This document shows positions 15,168-24,260 of a stretch of 27,044 nucleotides of DNA, piece by piece; position 1 is the first letter of the stretch, and the number at the start of each line of letters is the position of its first letter. The notes under the pieces are model-generated. The model was not told the DNA's origin and searched no databases. It was given only the letters and a program-made list of their open reading frames with translations. The DNA is from Cloacibacterium sp046296655 (lineage in GTDB: Bacteria > Bacteroidota > Bacteroidia > Flavobacteriales > Weeksellaceae). A program made the translations under genes and the position numbers. The stretch spans positions 1 through 27,044 of the forward strand of contig JBKBLE010000029.1 in the NCBI GenBank assembly GCA_046296655.1, in the 5' to 3' direction.

Positions 15168-16010
15168 TTATCCTAAATGCATATTGTCTATTAATCTTAC
15201 TTCACCAGCATACGCTACGATAAATGCTCTGTATTTTTTATCTTCATCTATAGCATTTGCTTCTTTAAGCGTTTCTTCATCTGCAATGACAAAATACTCT
15301 AATTCGAAATTAGAATTTCTAAAAATTTCTAGCACTCTTTGTTTTATTTCTTCTACAGAAAGCACTTTAAACCACTCTTTTACTTTTTCAAGGGTTTCGT
15401 AGATGATGGTTGCCTCTTTTCTTTGAGTTTCAGTGAGTCTTACATTTCTAGAACTCATGGCAAGTCCATCTTCTTCTCTTAAAGTAGGAACTTCGTGAAT
15501 TTTTACGGGTAGTTTTGTTTTTTCTACCATTTTTTTGATAATGGCTAATTGCTGGTAATCTTTTTCACCAAAGTAAGCATTGTGTGGCTGTACTTGTCTG
15601 AAAAGTTCTTCTACGATGGTTCCTACTCCGTCAAAATGACCTGGCCTGTATTTGCCTTCCATTTCGTTTTCGAGTCCGTCAAAATCATATTTTTTACTGT
15701 TTAGTCCATCTGGATACATTTCTTCTACATTAGGAATGTATACAGCGTCTATTTCTGCTTTTTCTAAAAGTTCTAAGTCTTTTTCTAAGGTTTTCGGGTA
15801 CTTTTGAAAATCATCTGGATTATTAAATTGGGTAGGATTTACAAAAATGGAAGAAATAACCTCGTCGTTTTCTTTTTTAGCAGCTTTGTAAAGAGAAAGG
15901 TGACCTTCGTGAAGTGCGCCCATTGTAGGAGCAAATCCTATTTTTTTGCCCATTTCTCTCTGTCTTTCAACATAATCAATCAGTGTTTTTTTGCTTTTCA
16001 GAACTTTCAT
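15168..16010 (-). CDS. panC: Pantothenate synthetase (pantoate-beta-alanine ligase)
   Basis: The 280-residue cytoplasmic enzyme joins pantoate and beta-alanine with ATP, the last step of pantothenate synthesis. Signatures are PTMGALHEGH (28-37, with the HIGH-type ATP motif), SSIFVNPTQFN, FGEKDYQQLAIIKKMV in the centre and the KMSKS-like MSSRN. Length matches the family (about 280). It converges on the tRNA cluster across a shared terminator and diverges from the GT5-like gene. A separate panD is not in the window. Confidence 0.96.
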   Translation of the reverse strand: MKVLKSKKTLIDYVERQREMGKKIGFAPTMGALHEGHLSLYKAAKKENDEVISSIFVNPTQFNNPDDFQKYPKTLEKDLELLEKAEIDAVYIPNVEEMYPDGLNSKKYDFDGLENEMEGKYRPGHFDGVGTIVEELFRQVQPHNAYFGEKDYQQLAIIKKMVEKTKLPVKIHEVPTLREEDGLAMSSRNVRLTETQRKEATIIYETLEKVKEWFKVLSVEEIKQRVLEIFRNSNFELEYFVIADEETLKEANAIDEDKKYRAFIVAYAGEVRLIDNMHLG

Positions 16011-16075
16011 AAAAATTGTATTTAAGGTAAAGTTATAAAAAATTGTTAATTAAAAGAAATTCGGTTATTTTTTTG

Positions 16076-16083
16076 TATTTTTG
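16076..16083 (+). promoter_or_regulatory. -7 box for the GT5-like gene
   Basis: TATTTTTG matches TAnnTTTG, 39 bp before the ATG at 16123. A -33 TTG at the usual distance is not clear. Confidence 0.42.
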
Positions 16084-16122
16084 CATAATTAACCGTCTTT
16101 GTATAGAGAAGAAAAAAACATT

Positions 16123-16893
16123 ATGCCGAATCAAAAGATTTTATACGTCACCACAGAGATGTTTCCATATCAGGAAGATAGTAATATGGCGATGATGGTG
16201 AACAAGATGGCACTGAAGATGCACCAAGAAGGCAATGACGTAAGAGTTTTTATGCCGAGATTTGGATTTATCAGCGAGAGAAAATTTCAGTTGCATGAAG
16301 TGATTAGATTATCTGGGATGAACATTATTATCAATGATTTAGACCAGCCGTTAATCATAAAAGTAGCTTCTTTGCCAGGAGAAAGATTGCAGGTTTATTT
16401 CATAGATAATGAAGAGTATTTCAAGAGAAAACAATATTATCAGGATGAAGATAATCAACCGTTTGAAGATAATGATGAACGAGCAATTTTCTTTGCAAAA
16501 GGCGTAATCGAAACCATTAAAAAACTAAATTGGGTTCCAGATATTATCCATTTTAATGGTTGGATGGCTTCATTTATCCCGATTTACCTTAAAAATTACT
16601 ATAAGACAGATTCTTATTTTAACGATACTAAACTTGTACTTTCTGTGTACAATGAAAAAGATTTATCTCTAGGTGACAATATTACTGAAAAATTAAAGTT
16701 TGATAATATTGAAAACCTTAAAGCATTAGAAGAGCCTACCATCCAAAATTTTGTAATAGAAAGCATGAATTTGGTAGATACTATTGTAAAAGGAGATGAA
16801 TTTTTAGAAGAAAAACTAGACAAAGCCTTTGAAGAATCTAAAACACCTAAAAACGAATATGTAGACGGAGGTTCTATAAGCGAAATTTACTAA
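16123..16893 (+). CDS. Standalone GT5 (glycogen/starch synthase N-terminal-domain) protein
   Basis: The 256-residue protein matches only the N-terminal GT5 domain of glycogen/starch synthases. KILYVTTEMFPYQEDSN opens the Rossmann fold, followed by HQEGNDVRVFMPRFGFI, YFIDNEEYFKRKQYY and WVPDIIHFNGWMASFIPIYLK, the D-x-x-H-x-x-x-W region. It stops where a full synthase (about 470 residues) would start its ADP-glucose-binding C-terminal domain, and the usual N-terminal K-x-G-G motif is absent. A catalytic synthase role is therefore doubtful. The ATG at 16123 was preferred to TTG 16099. I recall such short proteins next to panC and DUF4270 genes in Bacteroidota. It lies 25 bp before the DUF4270 gene. 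Confidence 0.78.
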   Translation: MPNQKILYVTTEMFPYQEDSNMAMMVNKMALKMHQEGNDVRVFMPRFGFISERKFQLHEVIRLSGMNIIINDLDQPLIIKVASLPGERLQVYFIDNEEYFKRKQYYQDEDNQPFEDNDERAIFFAKGVIETIKKLNWVPDIIHFNGWMASFIPIYLKNYYKTDSYFNDTKLVLSVYNEKDLSLGDNITEKLKFDNIENLKALEEPTIQNFVIESMNLVDTIVKGDEFLEEKLDKAFEESKTPKNEYVDGGSISEIY

Positions 16894-16918
16894 TCACAAA
16901 TCAAATATAATTACTTAA

Positions 16919-18481
16919 ATGATAAAAGAAATTCAGAATATCTTTAGGCTATTTTTTATTTTATTTTCGGGAGCTGCTATTACAGTAGCTTGTGAATCTG
17001 AGCCAGACGAATTAGGAATGCAATTTTTCCAAAACGGTACAGCTCAAGGAACAGAAGAAAGTTTCGATGTAGTAGCCTATAATGTTTATAATAATGATGC
17101 GCTAGAAGCAGATAATGATAGACTATCAGAAGCTACTTTAGGTGCTTTTGATGAGCCAAACTTTGGGATGCAAAAGTCATCATATGTTACCCAAGTAAGA
17201 TTATCTTCTTATGATCCAGATTTTGGTGCAAATGCTGTAGTGGATTCAGTAGTTTTACAGATGAAACCTCTTTACCACACAGCAACCGATTCTGTGGTAA
17301 CTAAAACTTATGAAGATTATATACATCCAGATAATATCGCTGCAAAAAAAGTAGTAACGAGTTATCCTATTAAAAAATACGGAAAAGCGAAAAGAAATTT
17401 TACCATCAACGTACATGAAGTAACTGATTTTTTATATTCTACAGAAACCAACTTCTATTCTAATCAACAAGTCAATACAGGAACTTTATTAGGAACTAAA
17501 TCATTTGATGGATTCATTAGATCTATTAAAATTACCAAAGACTCTGATAATTCTGAATTATTCAGCAGAGATGCAAGTTTAAGAATACCTTTAGATAAAG
17601 ATTTTTTTCAATCTAAAATTATTGACAAAAAAGGTTCTTTTGAACTAAAAGACGCGGCGAGTTTTATCAGACATTTCAGAGGTTTAAAGCTTTCTGTAGT
17701 AGAAAATGATGGTTATATTTTTAGTTTTAACCCTAATGAATTATCTGCTATTATCTATTATAAATATGATAAGACAGAAAATAATACTACTACAAGAACT
17801 CAAGGAACTTATACACTAGATTTAGGTTCATCTAATGTTCATTTTAATCAAATTCAATATAATAGAAGTAATACATTTGTTAATCACGTACCAAGTACTC
17901 CTAATACAAGTGGAGATGCTAAACTTTTCTTACAAGGAATGGGCGGACCAGGTGCTGAAGTAGTTATTCCTGATGCCATTATTGCTAAACTTAAAAATTT
18001 ATATAAAAACGAAAAAGCAGGTTTGCTTTCTGCTAAAATAAGATTATATACAGACGAAGTTTTATGGAATAATTCTTATGCTAAGCCAGATACCTTTGCT
18101 ACATTAGTAAAAACAATAGGTACGAATAATACTACTACATATTCATTTTTTCCAGATAAAGATGTTTTTGCTTATTCAGGTGTTTATAAAATGGTAAACG
18201 CAGTAGATTTAAATAAAAATCCTGCTTACTATGAAATTAGTATTACTCAGTTTATTAAAAATATTGTAGAAAAAGAAGAAGCGAATAAACCTATTTCTAT
18301 TAATATAGGAAGCTTCCAAACTTCTAGTTCAACCGGAGTTCTTTTAGGAACTGAATATACAACTAAAGCGTATGCTCCTCAAAGAATTGTATTAGTAGGA
18401 ACAGATCCAAGTATAGATGCTAACCCGAATCCTAGTAATACCAAATATGCTCAATTAAAAATAATTTACTCAAAAAAATAA
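16919..18481 (+). CDS. DUF4270 family lipoprotein
   Basis: The 520-residue exported protein has an N-terminal hydrophobic segment and lipobox TVAC (Cys25). Its body is beta-rich with ADNDRLSEATLGAFDEPNFG and VVDSVVLQMKPLYHT, the signature opening of DUF4270 lipoproteins in Bacteroidota. Function is unknown. Aromatic- and Asn/Thr-rich repeats in the second half suit a surface-exposed or periplasmic beta-domain. It lies between the GT5-like gene and glmS, a gene order I recall near gldKLMN in flavobacteria. Its stop overlaps the first copy of a 15-bp tandem duplication. Confidence 0.8.
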   Translation: MIKEIQNIFRLFFILFSGAAITVACESEPDELGMQFFQNGTAQGTEESFDVVAYNVYNNDALEADNDRLSEATLGAFDEPNFGMQKSSYVTQVRLSSYDPDFGANAVVDSVVLQMKPLYHTATDSVVTKTYEDYIHPDNIAAKKVVTSYPIKKYGKAKRNFTINVHEVTDFLYSTETNFYSNQQVNTGTLLGTKSFDGFIRSIKITKDSDNSELFSRDASLRIPLDKDFFQSKIIDKKGSFELKDAASFIRHFRGLKLSVVENDGYIFSFNPNELSAIIYYKYDKTENNTTTRTQGTYTLDLGSSNVHFNQIQYNRSNTFVNHVPSTPNTSGDAKLFLQGMGGPGAEVVIPDAIIAKLKNLYKNEKAGLLSAKIRLYTDEVLWNNSYAKPDTFATLVKTIGTNNTTTYSFFPDKDVFAYSGVYKMVNAVDLNKNPAYYEISITQFIKNIVEKEEANKPISINIGSFQTSSSTGVLLGTEYTTKAYAPQRIVLVGTDPSIDANPNPSNTKYAQLKIIYSKK

Positions 18482-18504
18482 ATAACTATAAAATAAATAA
18501 CTAT
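18475..18504 (+). repeat. 15-bp tandem duplication at the DUF4270/glmS junction
   Basis: AAAATAAATAACTAT occurs twice in tandem (18475-18489 and 18490-18504). Copy 1 spans the DUF4270 stop codon; copy 2 ends in the glmS start codon (ATG 18503-18505). It looks like a recent slippage duplication that moved glmS 15 bp away from the stop codon. Confidence 0.85.
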
Positions 18505-20353
18505 GTGCGGAATTGTAGGTTATACAGGTTTTCAAGACGCTTATGATATTGTTATCAACGGCTTGAGAAGATTAGAATATAGAGGTTATGATAGTGCAGG
18601 AATTGTACTAGAAGATACAAATAATAGCTTCGAAGTTAAAAAAACAAAGGGTAAAGTTTCTGATTTAGTTGCTATTTCAGAAAACTTAAAAGGAACTTCT
18701 CATATTGGGATGGGACATACAAGATGGGCCACTCACGGAGTTCCAAGCGATAGAAATTCTCACCCACATGTTTCTAACGATGGTAAAATAGCTATTGTTC
18801 ACAATGGTATTATCGAAAATTATGATACAATTAAGACCATGCTTATTGGCAAAGGTTTTACTTTTTTATCTGAAACCGATACAGAAGTTTTAGTTAATCT
18901 TATTCAATATATTTTAGATACTCAAAATGTAGATTTTCCACAAGCAGTAAGATATGCTCTAAATGAAGTTTATGGAGCGTATGCAATTACCGTAATGCAC
19001 AAGGATTATCCAGGAGTTTTAGTAGTAGGAAGATTAGGTTCGCCATTGGCAATTGGTTTAGGAGACAAAGAATATTTTATCGCTTCAGATGCTTCACCAT
19101 TTGTAGAATTTACAAAAGAAGCAGTCTATTTAGAAGATGGACACATGGCTACCATTTCTTTAGAAAAAGGAGTAGATATTAGAAGCATCAAAGAAAATAA
19201 AAAAATAGAACCTGCTATCCAAGAACTTAAATTATCATTAGAACAAATAGAAAAAGGAGGTTATGAGCATTTCATGTTAAAAGAAATTTTTGAACAGCCA
19301 AAATCTATTCATGATACATTAAGAGGTAGATTACTTGTAAACGAAGGCATTATAAAAATGGCTGGAATTTGGGATCACTTGGATAGAATTAATAAAGCAG
19401 AAAGAATCATCATCATTGCGTGTGGAACTTCTTGGCATGCTGGTTTAATCGGAGAATATCTTATCGAGGAATTTGCAAGAATTCCTGTAGAAGTAGAATA
19501 TGCTTCTGAATTTAGATACAGAAATCCTATCATTACCGAAAAAGATATCGTTGTAGCTATTTCTCAATCAGGAGAAACCGCAGACTCTATGGCAGCGATT
19601 AAATTGGCTAAAGAAAAAGGAGCATTCATCTATGGAATTTGTAATGTGGTAGATTCATCAATTGCAAGATTCTCAGATGCAGGTTCTTATACTCATGCTG
19701 GTCCAGAAATTGGAGTGGCCTCTACCAAAGCATTTACGGCTCAATTAACTATTTTATCACTTATCGCCCTTAAATTAGGCAAGCATAATGGTAATCTAAG
19801 TAATGCAGAGTTCATGAGACTCATCACAGAGTTAGACAATATTCCTAAAAAAGTAGAAGAGGTTCTAAAATCTACACATGATTATGTGAAAGAAATTGCA
19901 CATGATTTTGTGAATTCTACCAATTTCTTATACTTAGGTAGAGGATTTAATTTTCCTGCAGCATTAGAAGGAGCACTTAAATTGAAAGAGATTTCTTATA
20001 TCCATGCAGAAGGTTATCCAGCAGCAGAAATGAAACACGGACCTATCGCTTTAATAGACGAAAATATGCCAATTGTAATCATTGCTCCTAAAAAAGGTCA
20101 TTATGATAAAATTGTAAGTAACGTTCAAGAAATTAAAGCAAGAAAAGGTAAGGTAATTGCTGTAGTAAACTATGGAGATGAGCAAGTTGCTTCTATGGCA
20201 GATTATGTAATAGAAATTCCGGAAACTTCAGAATGTTTCTCGCCAATAGTAGCATCTATTCCGTTGCAATTATTAGCTTACTACATTGCTGTTTACAGAG
20301 GTGCCAATGTAGACCAACCAAGAAATCTTGCAAAATCTGTAACAGTAGAATAA
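18503..20353 (+). CDS. glmS: Glucosamine-6-phosphate synthase (isomerizing)
   Basis: The 616-residue cytoplasmic enzyme makes glucosamine-6-phosphate from fructose-6-phosphate and glutamine, feeding peptidoglycan and lipopolysaccharide synthesis. MCGIVGYTG exposes the catalytic Cys2 of the class II amidotransferase domain (about 1-220), with GHTRWATHG and the HNG segment. Two SIS sugar-isomerase domains follow, with ACGTSWHAG, ISQSGETADS and STKAFTAQ, and the C-terminus LAKSVTVE carries the catalytic Lys region. Length is standard (about 610). It begins 21 bp after the DUF4270 stop and precedes gldK by 113 bp. Confidence 0.97.
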   Translation: MCGIVGYTGFQDAYDIVINGLRRLEYRGYDSAGIVLEDTNNSFEVKKTKGKVSDLVAISENLKGTSHIGMGHTRWATHGVPSDRNSHPHVSNDGKIAIVHNGIIENYDTIKTMLIGKGFTFLSETDTEVLVNLIQYILDTQNVDFPQAVRYALNEVYGAYAITVMHKDYPGVLVVGRLGSPLAIGLGDKEYFIASDASPFVEFTKEAVYLEDGHMATISLEKGVDIRSIKENKKIEPAIQELKLSLEQIEKGGYEHFMLKEIFEQPKSIHDTLRGRLLVNEGIIKMAGIWDHLDRINKAERIIIIACGTSWHAGLIGEYLIEEFARIPVEVEYASEFRYRNPIITEKDIVVAISQSGETADSMAAIKLAKEKGAFIYGICNVVDSSIARFSDAGSYTHAGPEIGVASTKAFTAQLTILSLIALKLGKHNGNLSNAEFMRLITELDNIPKKVEEVLKSTHDYVKEIAHDFVNSTNFLYLGRGFNFPAALEGALKLKEISYIHAEGYPAAEMKHGPIALIDENMPIVIIAPKKGHYDKIVSNVQEIKARKGKVIAVVNYGDEQVASMADYVIEIPETSECFSPIVASIPLQLLAYYIAVYRGANVDQPRNLAKSVTVE

Positions 20354-20412
20354 ATTTTTAATCAGATACAAAATATTTTACTTTAATTTTCGTTTAAAAA
20401 AAATCTTAAAGA

Positions 20413-20443
20413 TTTGTTTAAAAAAAAATTAAGTATATATTTA
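20413..20443 (+). promoter_or_regulatory. Candidate gldKLMN promoter
   Basis: TTTG (20413-20416) and TATATTTA (20436-20443) are separated by 19 bp, close to TTTG/TAnnTTTG with one mismatch. Transcription would start near 20450, giving a leader of about 17 nt before gldK. It would let gldKLMN be expressed apart from glmS. Confidence 0.55.
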
Positions 20444-20466
20444 CCGCTTTAAACTATAATAGTATA

Positions 20467-21876
20467 ATGAAAAGAATGTTTCTTTTGATGCTTGCAGCAT
20501 CTTTTGTGGTTTCATGTTCTAAAGGTGGAGGAAGAGCAAGCTCTGGAAAACCAGACTCTAGAGGAGAATTGGTGCCAAAAGAAAGTAAAAAATCTTTCGA
20601 GGCTCAAAGACCTTACGGCATGGTGGCCATTCCTGGTGGTTCTTTCGTAATGGGGCTGGCTGATGCAGACTTTACCGCAACACCAGAAAAAGCTCCTCTG
20701 AAAACCGTTACCGTTTCTTCATTTTTTATGGACGAAACTGAGGTAACCAATTCAGAATACAGACTCTTCGTAAACTATGTAAGAGACTCTATTGCAAGAA
20801 CATTATTAGCAGAAGCTGCAGGTGATGATACCAATGAAGATGGAATAGGGAGATATGCTTTTTTAGCTAAAAAAGCGGGTGATGATGCAAACGCATATCA
20901 AAAATATTTAGAAGCTCAAGGAGAAAGAGACGGGTATAATGATTCTAAAAAATTAGATTGGAGAGTGCCATTATACTGGAAACCTAGTCAATATCCAGAC
21001 GAAAAATATGCAGAGGTAATGGAATCTCTTTACTTACCGCCAGCAAAAAGAATTAACAACGAAAGACTTCTTGATACTCAGAAATTAAAATATTCTTATG
21101 AGTGGGAAGATATAGCAACTGCGGTAAAAGATAAAACAAGAAGTGCAAGCTATCTTAAAAAAGAAAGCATTGCAGTTTATCCTGATACTACAGTTTGGGT
21201 TAAAGATTTCAACTATGCTTATAACGAACCATTATTTGATAGATATTTTTGGCATAGAGCTTATAAAGATTATCCTGTAGTAGGAGTAACTTGGGATCAA
21301 GCAAGAGCTTTTTGTGATTATAAAACGAAAGCAAAAAGAGACTACGTGAAATCTGGTAAAAAAAGAGGAGACAATCCTATGAGATTTAGACTTCCAACAG
21401 AAGCAGAATGGGAATATGCAGCAAGAGGTGGTCTAGAAAATGCAACTTATCCATGGGGCGGTCCTTATCTTACAGATGATAGAGGTTGTTATTTAGCAAA
21501 CTTTAAACCGAAAAGAGGTAATTATATAGAAGACGAAAAGAAAGGAACTTATCCATATACCGCTCCTGTAAAAAAATTCCATAGAAATGGATTTGGATTA
21601 TATGATATGGCTGGAAACGTAGCAGAATGGACAGAGTCTCCTTATAGTAATTCAACCTATCAATTTTCGTCTACACTGAATCCTTATTTATCAAATCAAG
21701 CTTATAGAGAGGTTAAAAAATCTGTAAGAGGAGGTTCTTGGAAGGATGTAGGTTATCTTTTAATGACTGGATACAGAGATTGGGAAAGAAAAGATTCTGC
21801 TAGAAGTTATATAGGTTTTAGAACAATACAAGATATTCCTGCAGGAACAGTTAGATTAAGAAGATCAAGCAAATAA
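20467..21876 (+). CDS. gldK: Gliding motility / T9SS lipoprotein GldK
   Basis: The 469-residue lipoprotein (lipobox VVSC, Cys17) forms, with GldN, the periplasmic ring of the T9SS beneath the outer membrane. It has a formylglycine-generating-enzyme/sulfatase-modifying fold. Signatures are MVAIPGGSFVMGLADADF near residue 55, FFMDETEVTNSEYRLFV, DYPVVGVTWDQARAFCDY, RLPTEAEWEYAARGG, GLYDMAGNVAEWTES and SVRGGSWKDVGYLL toward the end. Length and position as the first gene of gldKLMN agree with flavobacterial GldK/PorK. The family fold is thought to be structural here and not enzymatic. Confidence 0.95.
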   Translation: MKRMFLLMLAASFVVSCSKGGGRASSGKPDSRGELVPKESKKSFEAQRPYGMVAIPGGSFVMGLADADFTATPEKAPLKTVTVSSFFMDETEVTNSEYRLFVNYVRDSIARTLLAEAAGDDTNEDGIGRYAFLAKKAGDDANAYQKYLEAQGERDGYNDSKKLDWRVPLYWKPSQYPDEKYAEVMESLYLPPAKRINNERLLDTQKLKYSYEWEDIATAVKDKTRSASYLKKESIAVYPDTTVWVKDFNYAYNEPLFDRYFWHRAYKDYPVVGVTWDQARAFCDYKTKAKRDYVKSGKKRGDNPMRFRLPTEAEWEYAARGGLENATYPWGGPYLTDDRGCYLANFKPKRGNYIEDEKKGTYPYTAPVKKFHRNGFGLYDMAGNVAEWTESPYSNSTYQFSSTLNPYLSNQAYREVKKSVRGGSWKDVGYLLMTGYRDWERKDSARSYIGFRTIQDIPAGTVRLRRSSK

Positions 21877-21920
21877 AAAGTAAAAATTAAATTATCAATA
21901 ACTATTAAAAAATCAAAGGT

Positions 21921-22607
21921 ATGTTAGGAAATCCGTTCAAAACTAAAGAATCAACTTTAAATTTTATATATTCTGCTGGTGCTGCTGTTGTAATTTTAGG
22001 AGCATTATTTAAGTTAAATCACTGGAATATTGGACCATTAACTGGTACTTGGATTCTAGCAATCGGTTTAGGGGTAGAAGCTTTAATTTTCTTAATCTTC
22101 GCATTCGATGCACCAAAAGAAGAAGTTTCTTATGCTTGGGAAAATGTTTATCCAGAATTATTAGATGCAGATGCACAACCAAAAGCTAGAAAAGTAGCTA
22201 CGGTAGAAACTTCTGACTTAGACGTTACCTTGTCAAATAAATTAGATAAAATGTTAGCTGATGCTAAACTAGATGTAGAATTATTCGAAAGACTAAAAAC
22301 AGGAATTGAAAAATTTTCAACTTCTGTAGAACAAATTAATTCTACAGTAGACGTATCACAAGCTACTACAAAATATAATGATCAATTAACTTTAGCTGCT
22401 AGTCACTTAGAAAGCATGAATGCATTATATGCACTACAATTAGAGCATGGTAAAGCACAAAGCGAAATGAGCAAAAAGTATGTAGAAGATATCAAAAAAT
22501 CTGCAGACCAATCTCAGAAATTTAATGAAGAATTAGCAGCTCTTACATCTAATTTAAATAATCTTAATAGAGTTTACGGAGGTATGCTTTCTGCAATGAA
22601 AGCTTAA
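21921..22607 (+). CDS. gldL: T9SS motor subunit GldL
   Basis: The 228-residue inner-membrane protein is the stator-like partner of GldM in the proton-driven T9SS/gliding motor. Two transmembrane helices are clear: residues about 14-34 (FIYSAGAAVVILGALFKLNH) and 42-62 (GTWILAIGLGVEALIFLIF). Glu53 inside helix 2 and Lys31 at the end of helix 1 fit the conserved charged membrane residues of GldL. The rest is cytoplasmic and predicted helical. It lies 44 bp after gldK and 48 bp before gldM. Confidence 0.95.
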   Translation: MLGNPFKTKESTLNFIYSAGAAVVILGALFKLNHWNIGPLTGTWILAIGLGVEALIFLIFAFDAPKEEVSYAWENVYPELLDADAQPKARKVATVETSDLDVTLSNKLDKMLADAKLDVELFERLKTGIEKFSTSVEQINSTVDVSQATTKYNDQLTLAASHLESMNALYALQLEHGKAQSEMSKKYVEDIKKSADQSQKFNEELAALTSNLNNLNRVYGGMLSAMKA

Positions 22608-22655
22608 TTTTCTTTCAATATTTTAATCAATAAAAATTTAAAAAAAAGAATTAAA

Positions 22656-24224
22656 ATGGCAAAAGGAAAACAAACACCTCGTCAGAAAATGATTAACCTG
22701 ATGTATCTGGTTTTCATTGCGATGCTTGCAATGCAGATAGACCAAGAAATCATCAGATCATACCAAGATACTAATCAATCTCTTACCGATTCTAGAACAT
22801 TAGCAGAGAAAAAGAACGATATTTTTGAATTAACCCTTAAACAAAAAGCTGATAATTCACCAGAAACCTTTGGTTTGGCAAGTCAACAATACCAAGGAAT
22901 GAAGTCAAAAGCTGATGACTTAGTTGGTTTTATTGAAACAATAAAAGGACAATTAAAAACAGAAGCAGGATTTGATGCAAACAAAAATGTAGAAGATAAT
23001 TTTTCTTCTCTAAACAATACAGACGCTGTAACTAAAAAGTTCTTTAAGGGAGGAGATGCAGAGTTACCTTCTAAAAATTCTGAGGAATTAAAAACTAAAA
23101 TGGCTGCGCTTCAAAATTATATTATCCAAAATTTTGGAAACAATAAGGATTTAGTTTCTGTTGTAGAAAGAGCTAAAGAGAGATTATCAACTGATGATGC
23201 TCTTTATAAAAAACAAGGTAAAAATTGGTTACAGTATAAGTTCTATAACCAGCCTTTAATTGCTGCGCTTTCTAACTTAGAAGTTATCCAATCAGAAGCG
23301 AGAAATTTACAGTCAGATGCTCTTTCTTTAATGTTAAGAGAAAAAGTAGACGCAGATATCAAATTTGATGCTTTCGAAGCTGTAGTTGCTGCTCCAGATG
23401 TAATTATTCAAGGAGAACCAGCTGAAGCGAAAGTATTTATTGGTACTTATGATAGCAATTTACCAGGATTTAGTGTTGCTGGTGCAGACAGAATAGAAAA
23501 CGGAATTGGTTATAAATCATTAGTTTCTTCTACTCCTGGTGAATATACTTTCAATGGTGTAGTTTCATTTAATGATGCTAATGGTAAAAAATTAGAATAC
23601 AAATTCTCTCATCCATATAGAGTAATTCCAGGAGCTAAAGAAGTAGCCTTCGAAAGTGGAGCTTTATTATCTGCTGATAAAATGAACGTTTTATACCGTG
23701 GAGTGCAGAACCCTATTTCTGGTTCTATCCTTGGTGCTGATAATAGCCAAACTACACTTACAGCAACTGGCGGAACGGTTATTAAAAAAGGAGGTGGTTC
23801 TTGGGTAGTAACTCCAGGTTCAGGAAATACTACTACATTAACCATTTCTGGAAAAGGACCAAAAGGACAAACAATTTCTCAGAAATTTGAGTTCAGAATT
23901 AAAAATGTTCCAGCTCCTCAAGGACAAATTAGAGGTGAAAACGAGGTTACAATGCCAGCAACTTCTATTGCTAATCAAACAGTAGGTGCTGCTATCCCAG
24001 ATTTCGATTTCCCTGTGTCATTCCAAGTAACAGGATTTAAATTTAAAGTTCCAGGAAAAGCTGCGATGTTTGTAAATGGTAACTCATTAAGTTCTGTAGC
24101 AGGTCTTACTAAAAACTTAAGATCAGGAGATATTTGTTACATTGCAGGTATTCAAGCAACTGCAACTGGTTTAGGAGGTCAAACTCTGAAAAAAATCAGT
24201 CCCGTTGTAATAAATGTTCAATAA
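22656..24224 (+). CDS. gldM: T9SS motor subunit GldM
   Basis: The 522-residue protein has one N-terminal transmembrane helix (KMINLMYLVFIAMLAM, about residues 11-26) that packs with GldL, and a long periplasmic part of four domains reaching the GldK/GldN ring. The opening GKQTPRQKMINLMYLVFIAM is the family hallmark. The C-terminal half has the beta-rich D3-D4 type segments (FEFRIKNVPAPQGQIRG, GQTLKKISPVVINV). Length matches GldM (about 515). Just after the helix it reads QIDQEIIRSYQ, where relatives often have NMSKEVL; I cannot say whether that matters. Confidence 0.95.
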   Translation: MAKGKQTPRQKMINLMYLVFIAMLAMQIDQEIIRSYQDTNQSLTDSRTLAEKKNDIFELTLKQKADNSPETFGLASQQYQGMKSKADDLVGFIETIKGQLKTEAGFDANKNVEDNFSSLNNTDAVTKKFFKGGDAELPSKNSEELKTKMAALQNYIIQNFGNNKDLVSVVERAKERLSTDDALYKKQGKNWLQYKFYNQPLIAALSNLEVIQSEARNLQSDALSLMLREKVDADIKFDAFEAVVAAPDVIIQGEPAEAKVFIGTYDSNLPGFSVAGADRIENGIGYKSLVSSTPGEYTFNGVVSFNDANGKKLEYKFSHPYRVIPGAKEVAFESGALLSADKMNVLYRGVQNPISGSILGADNSQTTLTATGGTVIKKGGGSWVVTPGSGNTTTLTISGKGPKGQTISQKFEFRIKNVPAPQGQIRGENEVTMPATSIANQTVGAAIPDFDFPVSFQVTGFKFKVPGKAAMFVNGNSLSSVAGLTKNLRSGDICYIAGIQATATGLGGQTLKKISPVVINVQ

Positions 24225-24260
24225 TTTAGTTATTAAGAATATACATATCATATCATTAAA

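Noticed and set aside
20401..20415. Palindrome AAATCTT-A-AAGATTT after glmS as a terminator
   Set aside because: It is weak, AT-only in most pairs and not followed by a T-tract on the coding strand.
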